DNA from: Bremia lactucae
Taxonomy: Eukaryota; Oomycota; Peronosporomycetes; Peronosporales; Peronosporaceae
DNA length: 31,408 bases
NCBI RefSeq assembly: GCF_004359215.1
Contig: NC_090618.1
Span: forward strand, 445,674 to 477,081
Reading direction: 5' to 3'
Position 1 is the first letter of the stretch. Every line of letters starts with the position of its first letter. This document shows positions 18,513-28,789 of this stretch, in pieces. Both the position numbers and the translations under genes were made by a program. The notes beneath the pieces are model-generated. The model was not told the origin of the DNA. It worked only from the letters and a program-made list of their open reading frames with translations, and did no database searches.

Positions 18513-18820
18513 GATGCACCCAAGAAGTGGTATTTCGCTTGCAGCAAATATGCACTTCTTGAGATTTGCGTACAACTTAAGATTTCGCATAAGTGTAAGA
18601 ACCTGACGAACGTGAGTTTTATATACTTCCACGTCCGTATTTCCGTCCATAGCCGGGCTATCCCGAAGATGCACCCAAGAAGTGGTATTTCGCTTGCAGC
18701 GAATATGCACTTCTTGAGATTTGCGTACAACTTAAGATTTCGCATAAGTGTAAGAACCTGACGAACGTGAGTTTTATATACTTCCACGTCTGTATTTCCG
18801 TCCATAGCCCGGCTATGGAC
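18513..18820. repeat. 155-bp tandem duplication in reverse transcriptase of element B
   Basis: Unit 1 begins at 18513 and unit 2 at 18668, both with GATGCACCCAAGAAGTGG. They differ at only a few positions, so the duplication is younger than the element. Element A has one copy. Confidence 0.9.
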
Positions 18821-20324
18821 GAATACATCGTCAAAATAACTTGGTGCAAATTTTCGCACTGGTCTCAATAGATTCGTTACGCATCTGTTGAATGCTGCAG
18901 GGGCGTTACTAAGCCCCTGTGGCATAACTAGCGATTCCCAGAGTATCCCACTGGAAGTGCTCACTGCTTTGTACGAGATGTCCCGTTCACGCACAAGGAT
19001 CTGATAAAATACATCAATCCGATCCATCGACGGAAATTCGTACTCATAGACAAACCATCTATGATTATGGCTTTTCTAGGTATCGGCGTTTGAGCCGATA
19101 CAGTTGCAGCATTCAGTTTATTGAATGCATGCACTATCCGCCACCCTTCTGTGGCCTTTCGCACACAGAATGTCTAAGAGCTATGTGGGGAGGTTGACTC
19201 CCTCACATGGACCGCATTTAATCGATCGTAAGAACTTGTTCACGAGGCAGTGGCCACTGCTTTATGACACCGTACTTCGAGCCCGGTTTGAGCTTGATCT
19301 CATGTCGAGTGCTTTTATCTTTAGGCAACTCGCATGGAACTGTTACAAAGATTACAGTTCTGAATTCAATCAAATATTTTATAAAGGATCTGTTTTAAGT
19401 GACTCCCAGGACTATTAGTATATCTCTCAATCCGAGTCTTCACATCGAGGACACTTTCGTCCATCGATGAGCTGCTGAGAACCCGTTCATTCTCTGCAAA
19501 AATACCGCTGACCGAATATCGGTTACGTATTCGTCCTCTGTGACGAGTACGTAGATCTGCTTCATTCTATCGCTATGTAGATCTGTCAAGAACCGCATGG
19601 GTTCTAGGGTTGGTTATTGAGTTATCTCCGAATTTAACTTCGGAGGCGCATACAGACCAAAAGTATAAGCGCCTACTTTTGATCCGTCATTAACCAAGAT
19701 ATTTAATTTCTCGGTTTCTTCTGAGATCTATCCACAGGCTGCCCAGGGAATAATTCCTCGGGATGCTGAAGTATAGTAACTTCAGCATTAACTATTTGAG
19801 GAGATTTCTCCTAAAGTACGTGGGGACTTATTCCTTTAGCGTCTTCCGACTTTGATTGCGCTTTTACAGTCGGGTCCTCTACGGTCGACTCTCTACTCGA
19901 CCTAGGATCATCGTGTTCTGGACAGACGGTATCTTTCTTGAATGTCGCCCACTATGCGTACGTTCATGTTTCAATCAACTCGACTTTTCCGAGTGGTAAT
20001 CCTTCGGCGCTGTCTGTGCATTCGCACAGCCGCCGACAGCTGACTCCACATGGTGATTAGTAATCAAACTGTGATCTTGTGCAGTCGTACTAACGACCGA
20101 ACCACAAGTGAGGCCATCGCGCTCACTCGTAGTACATCCACACGCTTGTGGACGCTCCAAGACGTTCATCAGATGGCCATGATGAACAAGTGGCAGGCAT
20201 CTTTACGGATCGATGCTGTCAGCTTATTCTTGGCTCATACTTTCTGAGCCAAGGTAAACCTAGGATGACATCAAATTTCTCATCCAAATCCAGTACGATG
20301 AAATCATTATCGTACTGTAAATTT

Positions 20325-20519
20325 TTAACGTGTAGTGAATTTCACTACGCGTTTTATTACTATTATTGATGCGCCTGTCGGTAGACGCACCGTCATCCTC
20401 GTTGGAGGGATGTCGCGCTCAACATATTTGAGCCTACGACAATCTAGCGACTGGCGACAAATAGAGTTATTCGACGCTCCACAGTCCACTAGGGCTCTAA
20501 GTGACAAATCATTTGGCAC
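20325..20519 (-). pseudogene. Element B protease
   Basis: A 64-codon open segment with the aspartic protease motif ALVDCGASNN (DCGA at 20475-20486) and the following strand RMTVRLPTGASI. It cuts the Gag-Pol polyprotein in working elements. The frame is broken on both sides, so it survives only as a segment. Upstream pol sequence between 20169 and 19420 is a decayed linker. Confidence 0.7.
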
Positions 20520-20564
20520 TTCTAATTAAAAGGTGATGAGGGATAATTCATCACCAGGTGCAGA

Positions 20565-20585
20565 GACACATAATGATTATGTGTC
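20565..20585. repeat. 21-bp palindrome between gag and protease of element B
   Basis: Arms GACACATAAT and ATTATGTGTC around one base. The element A counterpart near 7008-7023 is damaged. Confidence 0.9.
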
Positions 20586-20769
20586 TGGAGCAGCTTTAGT
20601 CAAGAGACTTGCAAAATCTTTTGAGGTTGCTGGATCAGTAGAGCGGTCCGCCTCGCTTTTGCAATTTCGCAACAACATTGGACTCGCGGCCGTTGCCCTT
20701 TTTGGCACTCGGTCCAAAATTACGTTCTGCACCTCTCGAAACTGGGCGTGGCGTGGGGCACTACACCCA

Positions 20770-21748
20770 TAAGCTTAATATCCTAACTTTTTACAGCGAT
20801 TGAATTTCTGCAATCGCTTATTGTTTAAAAAGAGAGGTTTCTAGTTTTCGACATAAGAGAGGTCCATAGGTTCTAGACCTCCAGGCTCGTGTCGTCTTGG
20901 AGGACGATACGATGACGAACTAGCTTGGGCCTGTCTCAAGCTAAAGTCCTCCTGTTCCGCAACGGATATTGCTTCTTCAAGCGTATCCAGTTCCAACCAG
21001 AACATGTAGGTCTTTACGGGACTATCTATAAGATCTTGCATGAACACCGCAAACAACGTGTGTTCATGAACTGGTTGTTTAAGATACAACTCGCTAAGAG
21101 TCGTAAGTGCTGGGCATATGCGTGAACATCACGCTTGCCTTGCTTGAGTTTCAGAAGCTCTGAACGAGCTCTGAACTCATCCTTAGGCTTTTCAAACGTC
21201 TGTTTGAGCCGGGCTTCAAAAGCCTCTAGCGAACCAAAAACATATGGTTCCCGCAACTTAAGGCCTAGTGCCAAAGTTTTGGCACGACCTGCCAAATTTG
21301 ACTGAGCCGATGCGACTTACATTTGCTCATCGACAATGTGACTAGCCCTTATGGCATCGTCCAACTCGACAAACCATCTTACGAGGGAGTCTTCTTCGAC
21401 TTCTCTATACTTAGAGATGTCAATCTTTAAGGTTTCCGGACGACGCGTGTGCGTCAACCCAGGTACGGGATCTGTACCTGTTTCCAATCTCAACAGTTCT
21501 GCCTGTTGAGAGCCTTGCTGATTAAGCAAGGCTACCTTCTCCTTCGCCTCGTCAAGTCCAGATTGTATGAACTTGGCGATGGCTGAATGGAGGGCATCTC
21601 TGTCCAAACCGGACAGTATGGCCAAGATGGCATCGTTCTCTACGGTCGAACTCATTCGTTCGACCGCACTCCTTTCTATGTCACTTAGAAAGAAGTAGCT
21701 TTCACGCGAAACGTGATGCGTATTTCCAATATCATCTAACATGTCCAT
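20770..21748 (-). pseudogene. Element B gag
   Basis: It starts at 21748 with MDMLDD and is open for 143 codons, including a helical N-terminal part (ERMSSTVENDAILAILSGL) and the retrotransposon gag entry segment (LKIDISKYREVEEDSLVRWF). A break at about 21317 separates the next open part, 21295-21026 (FGSLEAFEARLKQTFEKP, then ELLKLKQGKRDVHAYAQ), and 21089-20841. The C-terminal zinc knuckle near 20792-20810 is destroyed: the first Cys is Phe, the His is Tyr and a stop follows. Confidence 0.85.
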
Positions 21749-21780
21749 GTTAGATGATGAAACTGTGGTCCCTGGAAGGA

Positions 21781-21796
21781 CTGGAAAGTGCTACCA
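21781..21796 (-). promoter_or_regulatory. Element B primer-binding-like site
   Basis: The minus strand reads TGGTAGCACTTTCCAG two bases inside the 5' LTR. The first eight bases fit initiator tRNA-Met; the rest does not. Confidence 0.5.
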
Positions 21797-21798
21797 GG

Positions 21799-22244
21799 TG
21801 GAAAGGGGCACTAGTGACTTGTACTGCTTCAGTACAAGTCCACTTCGCACAGCCTCAGTGCGAAGTGGTGCCTCACGTCACTTCACGTAAACTATTTCGT
21901 GCATAGGAAGACTCTCTTTAAGACACTTGCTTTAAAGAGGGTTAATTAAAAACTTTATTTGATATAAATAAGTTCTTTTGTTTCTATCTATTAAATACTA
22001 ACTTAGTTGTAAACTAATACAAAACATGTAATAAAGTCTTTTCTGTCTCTCTTTTTGCGCGCGTCCAGCGCTGACTGGACCGCGGAGAAAGTAGATATAA
22101 TAATCTACATCTATTAATGGTTGAGCTTTTAGAATATTACCATGTAAAGTAATACTCTCCAAATATTATATGCCTTTTAGATAGTATCATAATTAAAAGG
22201 AACCTGTAAGTGTTAAAATTCATGTAACGATTCACCCCGTTACA
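21799..22244 (-). repeat. Element B 5' LTR
   Basis: 446 bp, ending CCCCGTTACA at 22244; the other end is changed to TGGAAAGGGG. Two perfect hairpins are adjacent: 21816-21840 (arms GACTTGTACTG, 3-nt loop) and 21841-21867 (arms CACTTCGCAC, 7-nt loop). In the two LTRs of element A these hairpins are partly decayed. Confidence 0.88.
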
Positions 22245-22249
22245 CATGT

Positions 22250-23620
22250 GGCCACCAGTTCTGTTCGCGTTTGTCTGCCCAAACGTTAAATTTAAATGCA
22301 TTGTACCGGCATCAAAGGGAAATCGTACATGATAATTTCGATAAAAGGCACAATGGTACCCTACCTCGACCACCGTGGACTGCCCGATGAAATGCGGCAG
22401 TAGAGCCTCCAAGTCGTACAGAAACAGCGTTTTAAGGTTAGATAATCAGTAATTAATTGTACTCTTTTCTCTTACTTTAAAGCGCTCACTGTTTTGCGAA
22501 CATGCTGGTCCGCAGACTGTTTTTACTTGTCCTGTGCGCTTGCCATCGCGTCCCGGACTTTCATGTCATGGTGAATCGCTCACCCACAAAGCTGTGGCCC
22601 TCGCTCACGCTTTTAGCATGAACATCGCCAGTGAAACCGCCCGCCAATAAGACATGGTGCTAAATGCATCATTTGCTCAGTCTGTCTACAAAGCCGACGA
22701 GGCCCATCCGACCCTTGTGGTCAGGCGGCATGCCAATCATGAAGTCCAGACTAACCGGCTTCTAACAATCCATGGAATTGGCAGCGGCTTCAATAGCGCA
22801 TTGCTGGATGATTATAGTTGGCCACCTATCGATATAGGGGTGGCCACCAAAAAATTTCTGACACTCGTAAGAATGTCTTTCCACGGCCCAGATGCCCACT
22901 CGATGTTGCATCATAGAGCTTATAAGTATCTTCAGCTTGAGGTTAGTGTCATGAGGAACTTTTATTCTCAAGAGATCACAAGGTGGCATCTGATGCCATA
23001 ACATACAATTGCTGTAGCTAAACCGCTGAGTTTAGCCTTCAGTGCGACGGTAGGTATCTTTCTTAGTTTAGCCTTCAAGGCGACTTAAGGGAGACCTTTC
23101 GTCCACCGAAGTGATCCAACAGCAGGCGACAGTGTTCGTCCTGACTATAGCTCGCCTTTACATCGGAGCCCAACGAGCTTGCCACGTGGTAGACCCACTC
23201 GGCTGCCAACGTTGATGACTCAACTCGCGTATTAGTACGAGACACGCTTTCCTGGTGTCTTGCCTCGACGTCTGGTCTGCGCGATAACGCGTTATCCTAA
23301 ACATTGTACCTACTCGGATTGTAATTAACTTTGAAAATAAATTCAAAGAATATTTTAAGCCATCGTGCCATTCTAGGCAAGAGGTGCGGTGAGTTTATTG
23401 TGATCCGCAATGATGCGTGATCCGCATAAACCACAAATGACTCGGTGTCCAACAGGTCCACCCGAAACTTAACAATAGCATCCCTCTATTGAAATAAGCT
23501 CCTTGTCATGCACAGGGTAATTTACTTCCGCGGCTTTTGAATGCCGAGCTGATAAGAGATGACACGGTCAACGCCGTCATCATCATTTTGCATGAGCAAG
23601 CTGCCGATTGCATATTGCTA
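22250..23620 (-). pseudogene. Element D RNase H and integrase remnants
   Basis: RNase H is recognisable at 23617-23350 (QYAIGSLLMQNDDDG, VISYQLG, then VVYADHASLRITINSPHL), followed by ALSRRPDVE near 23290 and a spacer. A damaged zinc finger with VPHDTNLKLKIL lies near 22950. The integrase core has PVSLDFMIGMPPDHKG near 22740-22700, keeping the first Asp, with stops soon after. The C-terminal segment with HFIGQSTV is in the open frame ending near 22250. No part can be translated at length. Confidence 0.7.
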
Positions 23621-23627
23621 CAAGATA

Positions 23628-24250
23628 TCTTTCCGCGGAATTGGCGTTTGAGCCTGTATGGTGGCCGTGTTTAGCTTATTGTAAGCGTGAGCCACGCGCA
23701 ATCCACCTGTGGCCTGACGTAGACAGAAGGTCGGGCTGCAATGAGGCGACTTGCTCTCACGTATATGTCCCGCCTTGGCTCGTTTGTGAAGAACTCATCG
23801 ATATAATCGACTTGTTTCTTCGGCAACGGCCATTGCCTGGTCACACAATACTTGGCGCCCCCTTATCGGCCTGGAAGCGGCTCGGCACTTCTTCTGGGAA
23901 CACATCCCGGTGTTTTGACAGAATCTAAAAAATGGGCTGTTTTTCAAGGCATTCTAGCCTTGAGCAGCGAATCGTTTCTTTAGTCTGTATCTAAAAACTC
24001 TTGTCCACTGTGGACGAGAGCAACAGTCTCCCAAGTTCTCTTCTACATCTGGTGCGACTACCCCGTGGATCATTACTTTCTGAAGTTCGAACAAGAGCAG
24101 ATGCCAAGACCCCGGGAGTTTACTATACCCTCGACAGATACTAAGACATGCTGGAGCACCTCAACTGAGGATGCCTCCGTAATTTTGTCTTCGACGGCCA
24201 AGAACACCTCGTACCAAGGCCCATCCTCTTTGACCGGGACTGACCCAAAG
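23628..24250 (-). pseudogene. Element D reverse transcriptase N-terminal remnant
   Basis: On the minus strand RQWPLPKKQVDYIDEFFTNE near 23840 and VRPQVDCAWLTLT near 23700 correspond to the first part of Ty3/gypsy reverse transcriptase, ending with QTPIPRKD. Directly after this the sequence jumps to RNase H. The 23930-24250 part is a decayed protease-to-reverse-transcriptase linker. Confidence 0.65.
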
Positions 24251-25428
24251 GTTAAATCGTCCTTATTTGTCGGATAGTCGTTTTCCGAGTCAACACGACC
24301 TTTGACCTGGAAGGAGGTGCTGTTGCTCTTTCAGCTAACGCACCACTTCTAACCGAGCCAGGCATTCGGCTCTGTGCCGATTCATGCGACGCTTGACTTA
24401 CTGTCAGCTCGCTATCTACTGCCACAGGCTTTTGGCTCTGTGCAGGACCATTAGACGCATGACGGTTTGTCATCGTCCTTTTCCAGTCTCTCCGAGATGT
24501 AAAGGACTTGGTGACGGCTGACATCCCGTCAGCGCGCCCTCAACTGTGTTGTTCACGACTTTAACACAACTGAGGGTGGGTTGGCGTAGTAGCGAGCCAT
24601 CGTATGGCCGCGCTTACAGCACTTGTAGCAGACTTCGTCTGCGTCGCTTAACTCCATAGAAGTGGCGTCCAACCTTGAGGCCGACGGATTATACCAAGCT
24701 GTAGCCGAGGTACTATTGAAGGATTGCTCCGGAATAAGGCAATTTAGATTGCCTTACCATCGTCGACGGCAACTTTCGAAGAACAGCCTGTCACGATGAT
24801 CCGTGCCGCCGTCTGTTCATGAACGTGGGCGCCTTAATGGTTTTTGGTATCTGACCACAGTAATTGACGCCGACATCGAGCGCATCTCTTGCACATACTC
24901 TTGTAGCGATCGCTTCATCTGTCGCGCTCCAAAGAAGCGCGTCTAAAGCAATACTTCGTTGTTTAGCAGCTGATACATGGCACAAATCTTTATCTTAAAG
25001 ACCGCATATAGAGGAAACGCCTTACCGTCCGCCATAAGCGCCAAGTAAGCCCACTCTGAGCCCTAACGGCACAAATACGACACGGCGTACGACACAATCC
25101 GAGTAACGTCCTTGATGAACTACGCTAACCGCATAACGGCTAACAGCTAGTGTAGACAATTGTGTGCCCTGCAAATCGAACGACTTGGGCGGACCATCCG
25201 AATGACCCTCGGCTTGAATGGTTAGGCGACGAGCGTCTTAACTGTTCTGTTGAGGGCCTCGTTCGAAACCTGCTCAAGCCTAAGCTCATCTAGAGTTTTA
25301 AGGACGTCCTCCGCAGCAGCATAGCTATATGCCTCGGATGCAGCCATTCGCTGTCCGAGCACAAACGCCTCAAATTGCTCCAACTGAGCAACATGCTGCT
25401 CAGGAGGACTGCACAAGAGCCTGGTCAT
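24250..25428 (-). pseudogene. Element D gag remnant with damaged zinc knuckle
   Basis: An open segment at 25428-25222 (68 codons) is Ala/Glu/Leu-rich and probably helical (VAQLEQFEAFVLGQRMAAS). After many stops, a zinc knuckle is visible at 24630-24589 as CYKCCKRGHTMARY: the CX2CX4HX4C pattern with the last Cys changed to Tyr. The segment in between shows no clear domain. Confidence 0.5.
24735..24756. repeat. 22-bp hairpin in element D gag
   Basis: Arms TAAGGCAAT and ATTGCCTTA with a 4-nt loop. Confidence 0.85.
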
Positions 25429-25534
25429 GGCCCAAGTGCTCAGCCACCTCTCGATGATGTTTGGAGAGCTTAGGGAAATGAGCTTAATCGATATTGAGGC
25501 TCATCCTCACTGACTTGCTCAAAAGCTAAAACAA

Positions 25535-25895
25535 GTGTTGTCACGGAAGCGGTCATCTGTCTTCACATGCGCACTTCTTATCTAAGAAGTAGTTTTAAAT
25601 CTCTTTATATCAGATATAATTAAATATATCACTTTGCAACCAATACATAGATGCCATCTCTGTACATGTATATCCCTACGTGGCTACCGTATTGTTCCGA
25701 ATACCTCTGCTCGCGGATGAAGCTAGACGTCATCCCTGTCAATATGAATGAACCTATTTAAATTGCGTAAACAAGAGTGGGTCAATATGTGATATTCACC
25801 CTAGTGGCAGTTCATCTTACTTCATAAAAAGTAATCGACTTCCCGTTAAGTACCCTTAACGGGTGTGTAACATAAGGCACTTTAGCCCGTTACAT
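25535..25895 (-). repeat. Element D 5' LTR, inner edge uncertain
   Basis: It starts at 25895 on the minus strand with TGTAACGGGCTAAAGTG and is similar to the LTR of element G at 1067. It includes a hairpin at 25842-25863 (arms CCCGTTAAG, 4-nt loop). The inner edge is set by analogy with G; I see no clear CA end or primer-binding site. Confidence 0.55.
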
Positions 25896-26269
25896 TTCAT
25901 GATAAACGACAACCGTATTCCATTCGCTGCAAGAGGTATGGCGACTGAATCGCCGTCTAGTTTTGTTCTGTTAAGAGATGATATAAAAACCATTGGCCAA
26001 TCTCTTACTTGAATTCCTGATAATAGATTGGGCCACCATGTTCTATCTGGCGGCTGACACGTGTATTACTCATAAACTAGTTTGACTTTAACGTATTATT
26101 ATATTGATAAATAGGGTGTATTACCGTAGTGTGTGGCGCACCAATTTAACGGATTAATAACCAAAGTATACACCACCCCTCATCAGACATTTAACACCGG
26201 GGTGTCTACATTCGTCTTCTTTTGATTTTTTTAAGTCTGAGATAAAATATTAATTGTAGGGGTGTTACA
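25896..26269 (-). repeat. Possible 3' LTR of element F, truncated by D
   Basis: The minus strand begins TGTAACACCCCTAC at 26269, a plausible LTR start following the end of F coding sequence at 26415. There is no clear polypurine tract before it and no matching end before D begins, so this is tentative. Confidence 0.4.
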
Positions 26270-26414
26270 TGAATAAATTTGACTTATGATATATTCACAC
26301 GAGTCATTGACTCTAAGGTTTTGTCCTTGACGATGATAAGTACGTGGACTATGCAAGCCACACTTCTTTTGAAACAGGAATGAGAAATTATAGCCTAGCA
26401 CGTAGGCGTGAAGA

Positions 26415-28273
26415 CTAGGCGGATATAGAATCCGTTCCCAAAACCTTGTGTCGCAAACGCTTTAACAACCGCCTATGGGAGCCCAACAACGTATAAAGCT
26501 CGATGAGTAACAAGAGCAAGGTATTCTTAATAAGGGGAGCCTCTTTGCCGGTCTAAAGGCGTTGCTACTGCTTAACCTCACCAAGAGAATGTCTACACAA
26601 CGCCCATCGTGGGAGGACGCCTCCGAGATGTTGCATGCCAACCTTTCGCAACGTGGATATCTAGCCCGGTGGCGAGGACGCCAGAGGGAATCGCTACATG
26701 CGACGCCCTCCATAAAATATACCTCTCTTCACAGATCATGAGGACACGTCAATATCGAAGGCTTTGCGCGATCAAGCATGTGACTTACGGTATTCTTAGT
26801 AAAGAACAGGTCAATCGTTTTGTATATTAACGAAGCGTCATGAGACATAGCGTGCGCTCGTTTGGTAGGTCCTTCAGGACCAACGCCTCCTTAACATACG
26901 GTTCTTTTGAGACACTGCTGACGCGGCTGACGGTCGTTTAAAACGAAAACTTCGCTTTGAGCTTGCGAAATTTAAGGCCAAAGACCAACCTAAACGCCCC
27001 GTATCGGCTCCAATATGATGCTAGTACTAGTCAGCACTTGACGCTTTGGTTTTAACGTGCTCCGCGGATCCAAGCCATACTACGCCAAGGATCCGTACAT
27101 GCCCACCTCTTTCACTGGGAACTGTCGTTCGATCCAAGTTGACCCCAAGCGAATAGGAGAAATCTTGTCGAAGGATTTCCATGTACACTGAAGAGTTGTC
27201 AGATGAGGGATCCCCGAGCTATTTCAGCAGATACTGGTATTATCATTTGCGACGACGTCGCTTACGAGGTTTTTTAACGTGGAACTGAAATCTCCTTGCT
27301 CGTCGAGCAGTGCAGGACTATAACGAAATATTGGTCAGAGCTTTCATTGCATTTAAGCACAAGATGCATCTTCTCTGTGATACTCTTGCTCGAACTGAGA
27401 GCTGCCGTGTCAGTTCTTAAACCGTTTTTTGACGTAGGTGCGCCAATAAATTCTTTTAGAAGGACAGCTAGACATCCTGATGAGGATTCAGCAATCTGCG
27501 GCACAGCCGTTTTTGAAGCTGCCGTGTCAGTACTTAAAACCGTTTTTTGACGTAAGTGCGCCAACAAATTCTTTTAGAAGGACAGCTAGACATCCTGATG
27601 AGGATCCAGCAATCTGCGGCACAGCCGTTTTTGTTCAGTTGAAGCGCTTTCAAGTCCACATGGGAAGGACCCCAATACTACATATGCAAGCTAACATGAA
27701 ACACTGAATGTGGCTCAAGCTTGCGCGGAAGGTTAAGCCTACACCCTTCATGGCCTCGACCGTAAATGGTCCGATAAAGCGTGGACGTAATTTGGTCATT
27801 AGACTGCACAAACTGCATTGGTTTGTAGTTTTGTTTTGCATTTAGCAAAACTTGGTCATCCTTTGTATTGAATTAATAATTTTTTTACCTTTAGCATCCA
27901 CTTGTTGACTTTCTTCGTCTTGGATATTGACCATTTCGTCGTGTACATGTCGTGAGACACTTAATTGCGTCGCGAGAAAATCGCTAACCTTTTCTAATAA
28001 TAATAGAGCTGAAATTAGCAAGCTGATCGGCAGTGTCTCCCTCACCACGCCCTGAACCGCGTAGCCGCGTGAGTTCGTTCCCGTAGAATGGAGTATAGCA
28101 GGCAGAGGCATGAAAATCGTCGTCCAACGCAAATTTGACAACCGGGGCATTTGACTCCAGCGCTTAGGTGTTTCAGTACACACAATGCGCAGATTGCGAT
28201 TGACACCTCGGTCTGACAATCGGTCTGCGGATGTATAACTGTGGATATGTCCAGTCTAGGGCCTAGCTGAAAT
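26415..28273 (-). pseudogene. Element F pol: integrase, chromodomain and tail
   Basis: The integrase core begins with LGPRLDISTVIHPQTDCQTE at about 28270-28210, where the usual GQTE is CQTE. The 28219-27842 frame holds TETPKRW and RHVHDEMVNIQ; then KLRPRFIGPFTV lies near 27790. A linker contains a 117-bp tandem duplication. The chromodomain near 27300-27170 reads FHVKKPRKRRRRK, two stops, then YQYLLK. A tail near 26580-26415 (KEAPLIKNTLLLLLIELY, then RRLLKRLRHKVLG) resembles the C-terminus I associate with oomycete Ty3/gypsy ORFs and ends at the stop at 26415-26417. The whole is broken by stops and frameshifts. Confidence 0.65.
27401..27635. repeat. 117/118-bp tandem duplication in element F
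   Basis: Unit 1 is 27401-27517 and unit 2 is 27518-27635, both starting GCTGCCGTGTCAGT. They are nearly identical, with one extra A in unit 2 that changes the frame. It lies in the integrase-chromodomain linker. Confidence 0.92.
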
Positions 28274-28747
28274 TGTGTATCGTATTATAAATAATTTTAC
28301 CGATAAGATAAATAATAAAGAAGATTTTTTTTTTTGATCTTATATTATTTTCATTTTCCCATTGTCAATATTACGATTCATGGTAATATTGAAGTGGCAA
28401 TGCGACAATCCTGTTAATTGATTAGTTTAACTCTTTAAATCACTCTCATCAGTCGGTGCTAGACGCGCGATGGAGCGGTAAGCTATGAATCGTCAGAATA
28501 ATGTATTGATTCAATAATGAAGATTGCAATACGTAGGAACCTAATTGCATCAGTACATCTTATTTTTTTCCTAAATTAAGTCCACTCAAGTGCTAATATT
28601 TAGCTGCTAAGTATTCTTACCAACTTGAAATTCTTTCTCTGCACGTCGTGTTCGGGAATATTCGGCGGCATGCGGCATCTTTACATTTACTATATCAGTG
28701 AAGGTTAGCTAGTACTGATGTAGTACTAGCGAAAGAGTCCCTTTACT
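28274..28747 (+). repeat. Element C 5' LTR, degenerate
   Basis: It aligns loosely with the reverse complement of the B LTR: start TGTGTATCG, a CATGGTAATATT block near 28380, CAGTCGGTGCTAGACGCGCG near 28450, and an end TCCCTTTACT in place of CCCCGTTACA. The hairpin GCTAGTACT at 28708-28730 sits where B has its GACTTGTACTG hairpin, with different bases. Confidence 0.55.
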
Positions 28748-28749
28748 CC

Positions 28750-28765
28750 TGGAAGCACTGCGTCG
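28750..28765 (+). promoter_or_regulatory. Element C primer-binding-like site
   Basis: TGGAAGCACTG two bases after the LTR end corresponds to TGGTAGCACTT in B. Confidence 0.4.
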
Positions 28766-28789
28766 TCCGTTCACTGACCACATAGGTAC

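Larger units (their letters stand above)
17860..19420 (-). pseudogene. Element B pol, reverse transcriptase and RNase H
   Basis: Substrate-binding segment GWRIVHAFNKLNAATV near 19140; the palm has MPQGLSNAPAAFNRC near 18925 and the active site YFDDV at 18824-18838, with Tyr present as in working enzymes. A 155-bp tandem duplication (unit starts at 18513 and 18668) repeats the segment after the active site and shifts the frame. RNase H (18422-17847) is open for 191 codons and contains SDFAIGCALMQYD, then KELLAMKYAL and YTDHASL. The first catalytic Asp is replaced by Gly (GASD), so it would be inactive. The spacer ADALSRRP before integrase is present. Confidence 0.87.
14412..22244 (-). mobile_element. 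Element B: degenerate Ty3/gypsy (chromodomain type) retrotransposon
   Basis: Same family and orientation as element A, more complete in the middle of pol. Order on the minus strand: 5' LTR, primer-binding-like site, gag, protease, reverse transcriptase, RNase H, integrase, chromodomain, then a plus-strand ORF, polypurine tract and 3' LTR. Breaks include two tandem duplications (155 bp in reverse transcriptase, 20 bp in the chromodomain), a deletion of about 190 bp near 17003, a damaged zinc knuckle and frameshifts. The left LTR is cut by the assembly gap, so a target-site duplication cannot be checked. On its right it interrupts element D. Confidence 0.9.
22245..25895 (-). mobile_element. Element D: old Ty3/gypsy fragment, interrupted by element B
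   Basis: A minus-oriented element with an LTR at its right end, then gag with a zinc knuckle, reverse transcriptase start, RNase H, integrase zinc finger and core, and an integrase C-terminal segment (LLPHFIGQSTVVEVG at 22250-22410) next to the LTR of B. It is full of stops. The middle of reverse transcriptase, with the active site, has been removed near 23620. Its 3' part would lie beyond B and is not seen, so B probably inserted into D. Confidence 0.75.
25896..28273 (-). mobile_element. Element F: 3' part of a Ty3/gypsy element
   Basis: The minus strand carries the second half of an integrase, a linker, a chromodomain and a C-terminal tail, followed by a possible 3' LTR starting at 26269 (TGTAACACCCC). 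Element C interrupts it at about 28274 inside the integrase; element D adjoins its LTR at 25895. It has fewer short hairpins than A and B, and the LTR start differs, so it is another family. Confidence 0.7.

Noticed and set aside
22654..23001. A 115-codon plus-strand ORF that looks like a possible gene
   Set aside because: The minus strand here carries the decayed integrase of element D (VPHDTNLKLKIL, PVSLDFMIGMPPDHKG). The plus ORF is its shadow, and no second copy supports it.
27401..27635. CRISPR-like repeat array
   Set aside because: Only two long head-to-tail units without spacers, in a eukaryotic retroelement; it is a tandem duplication.
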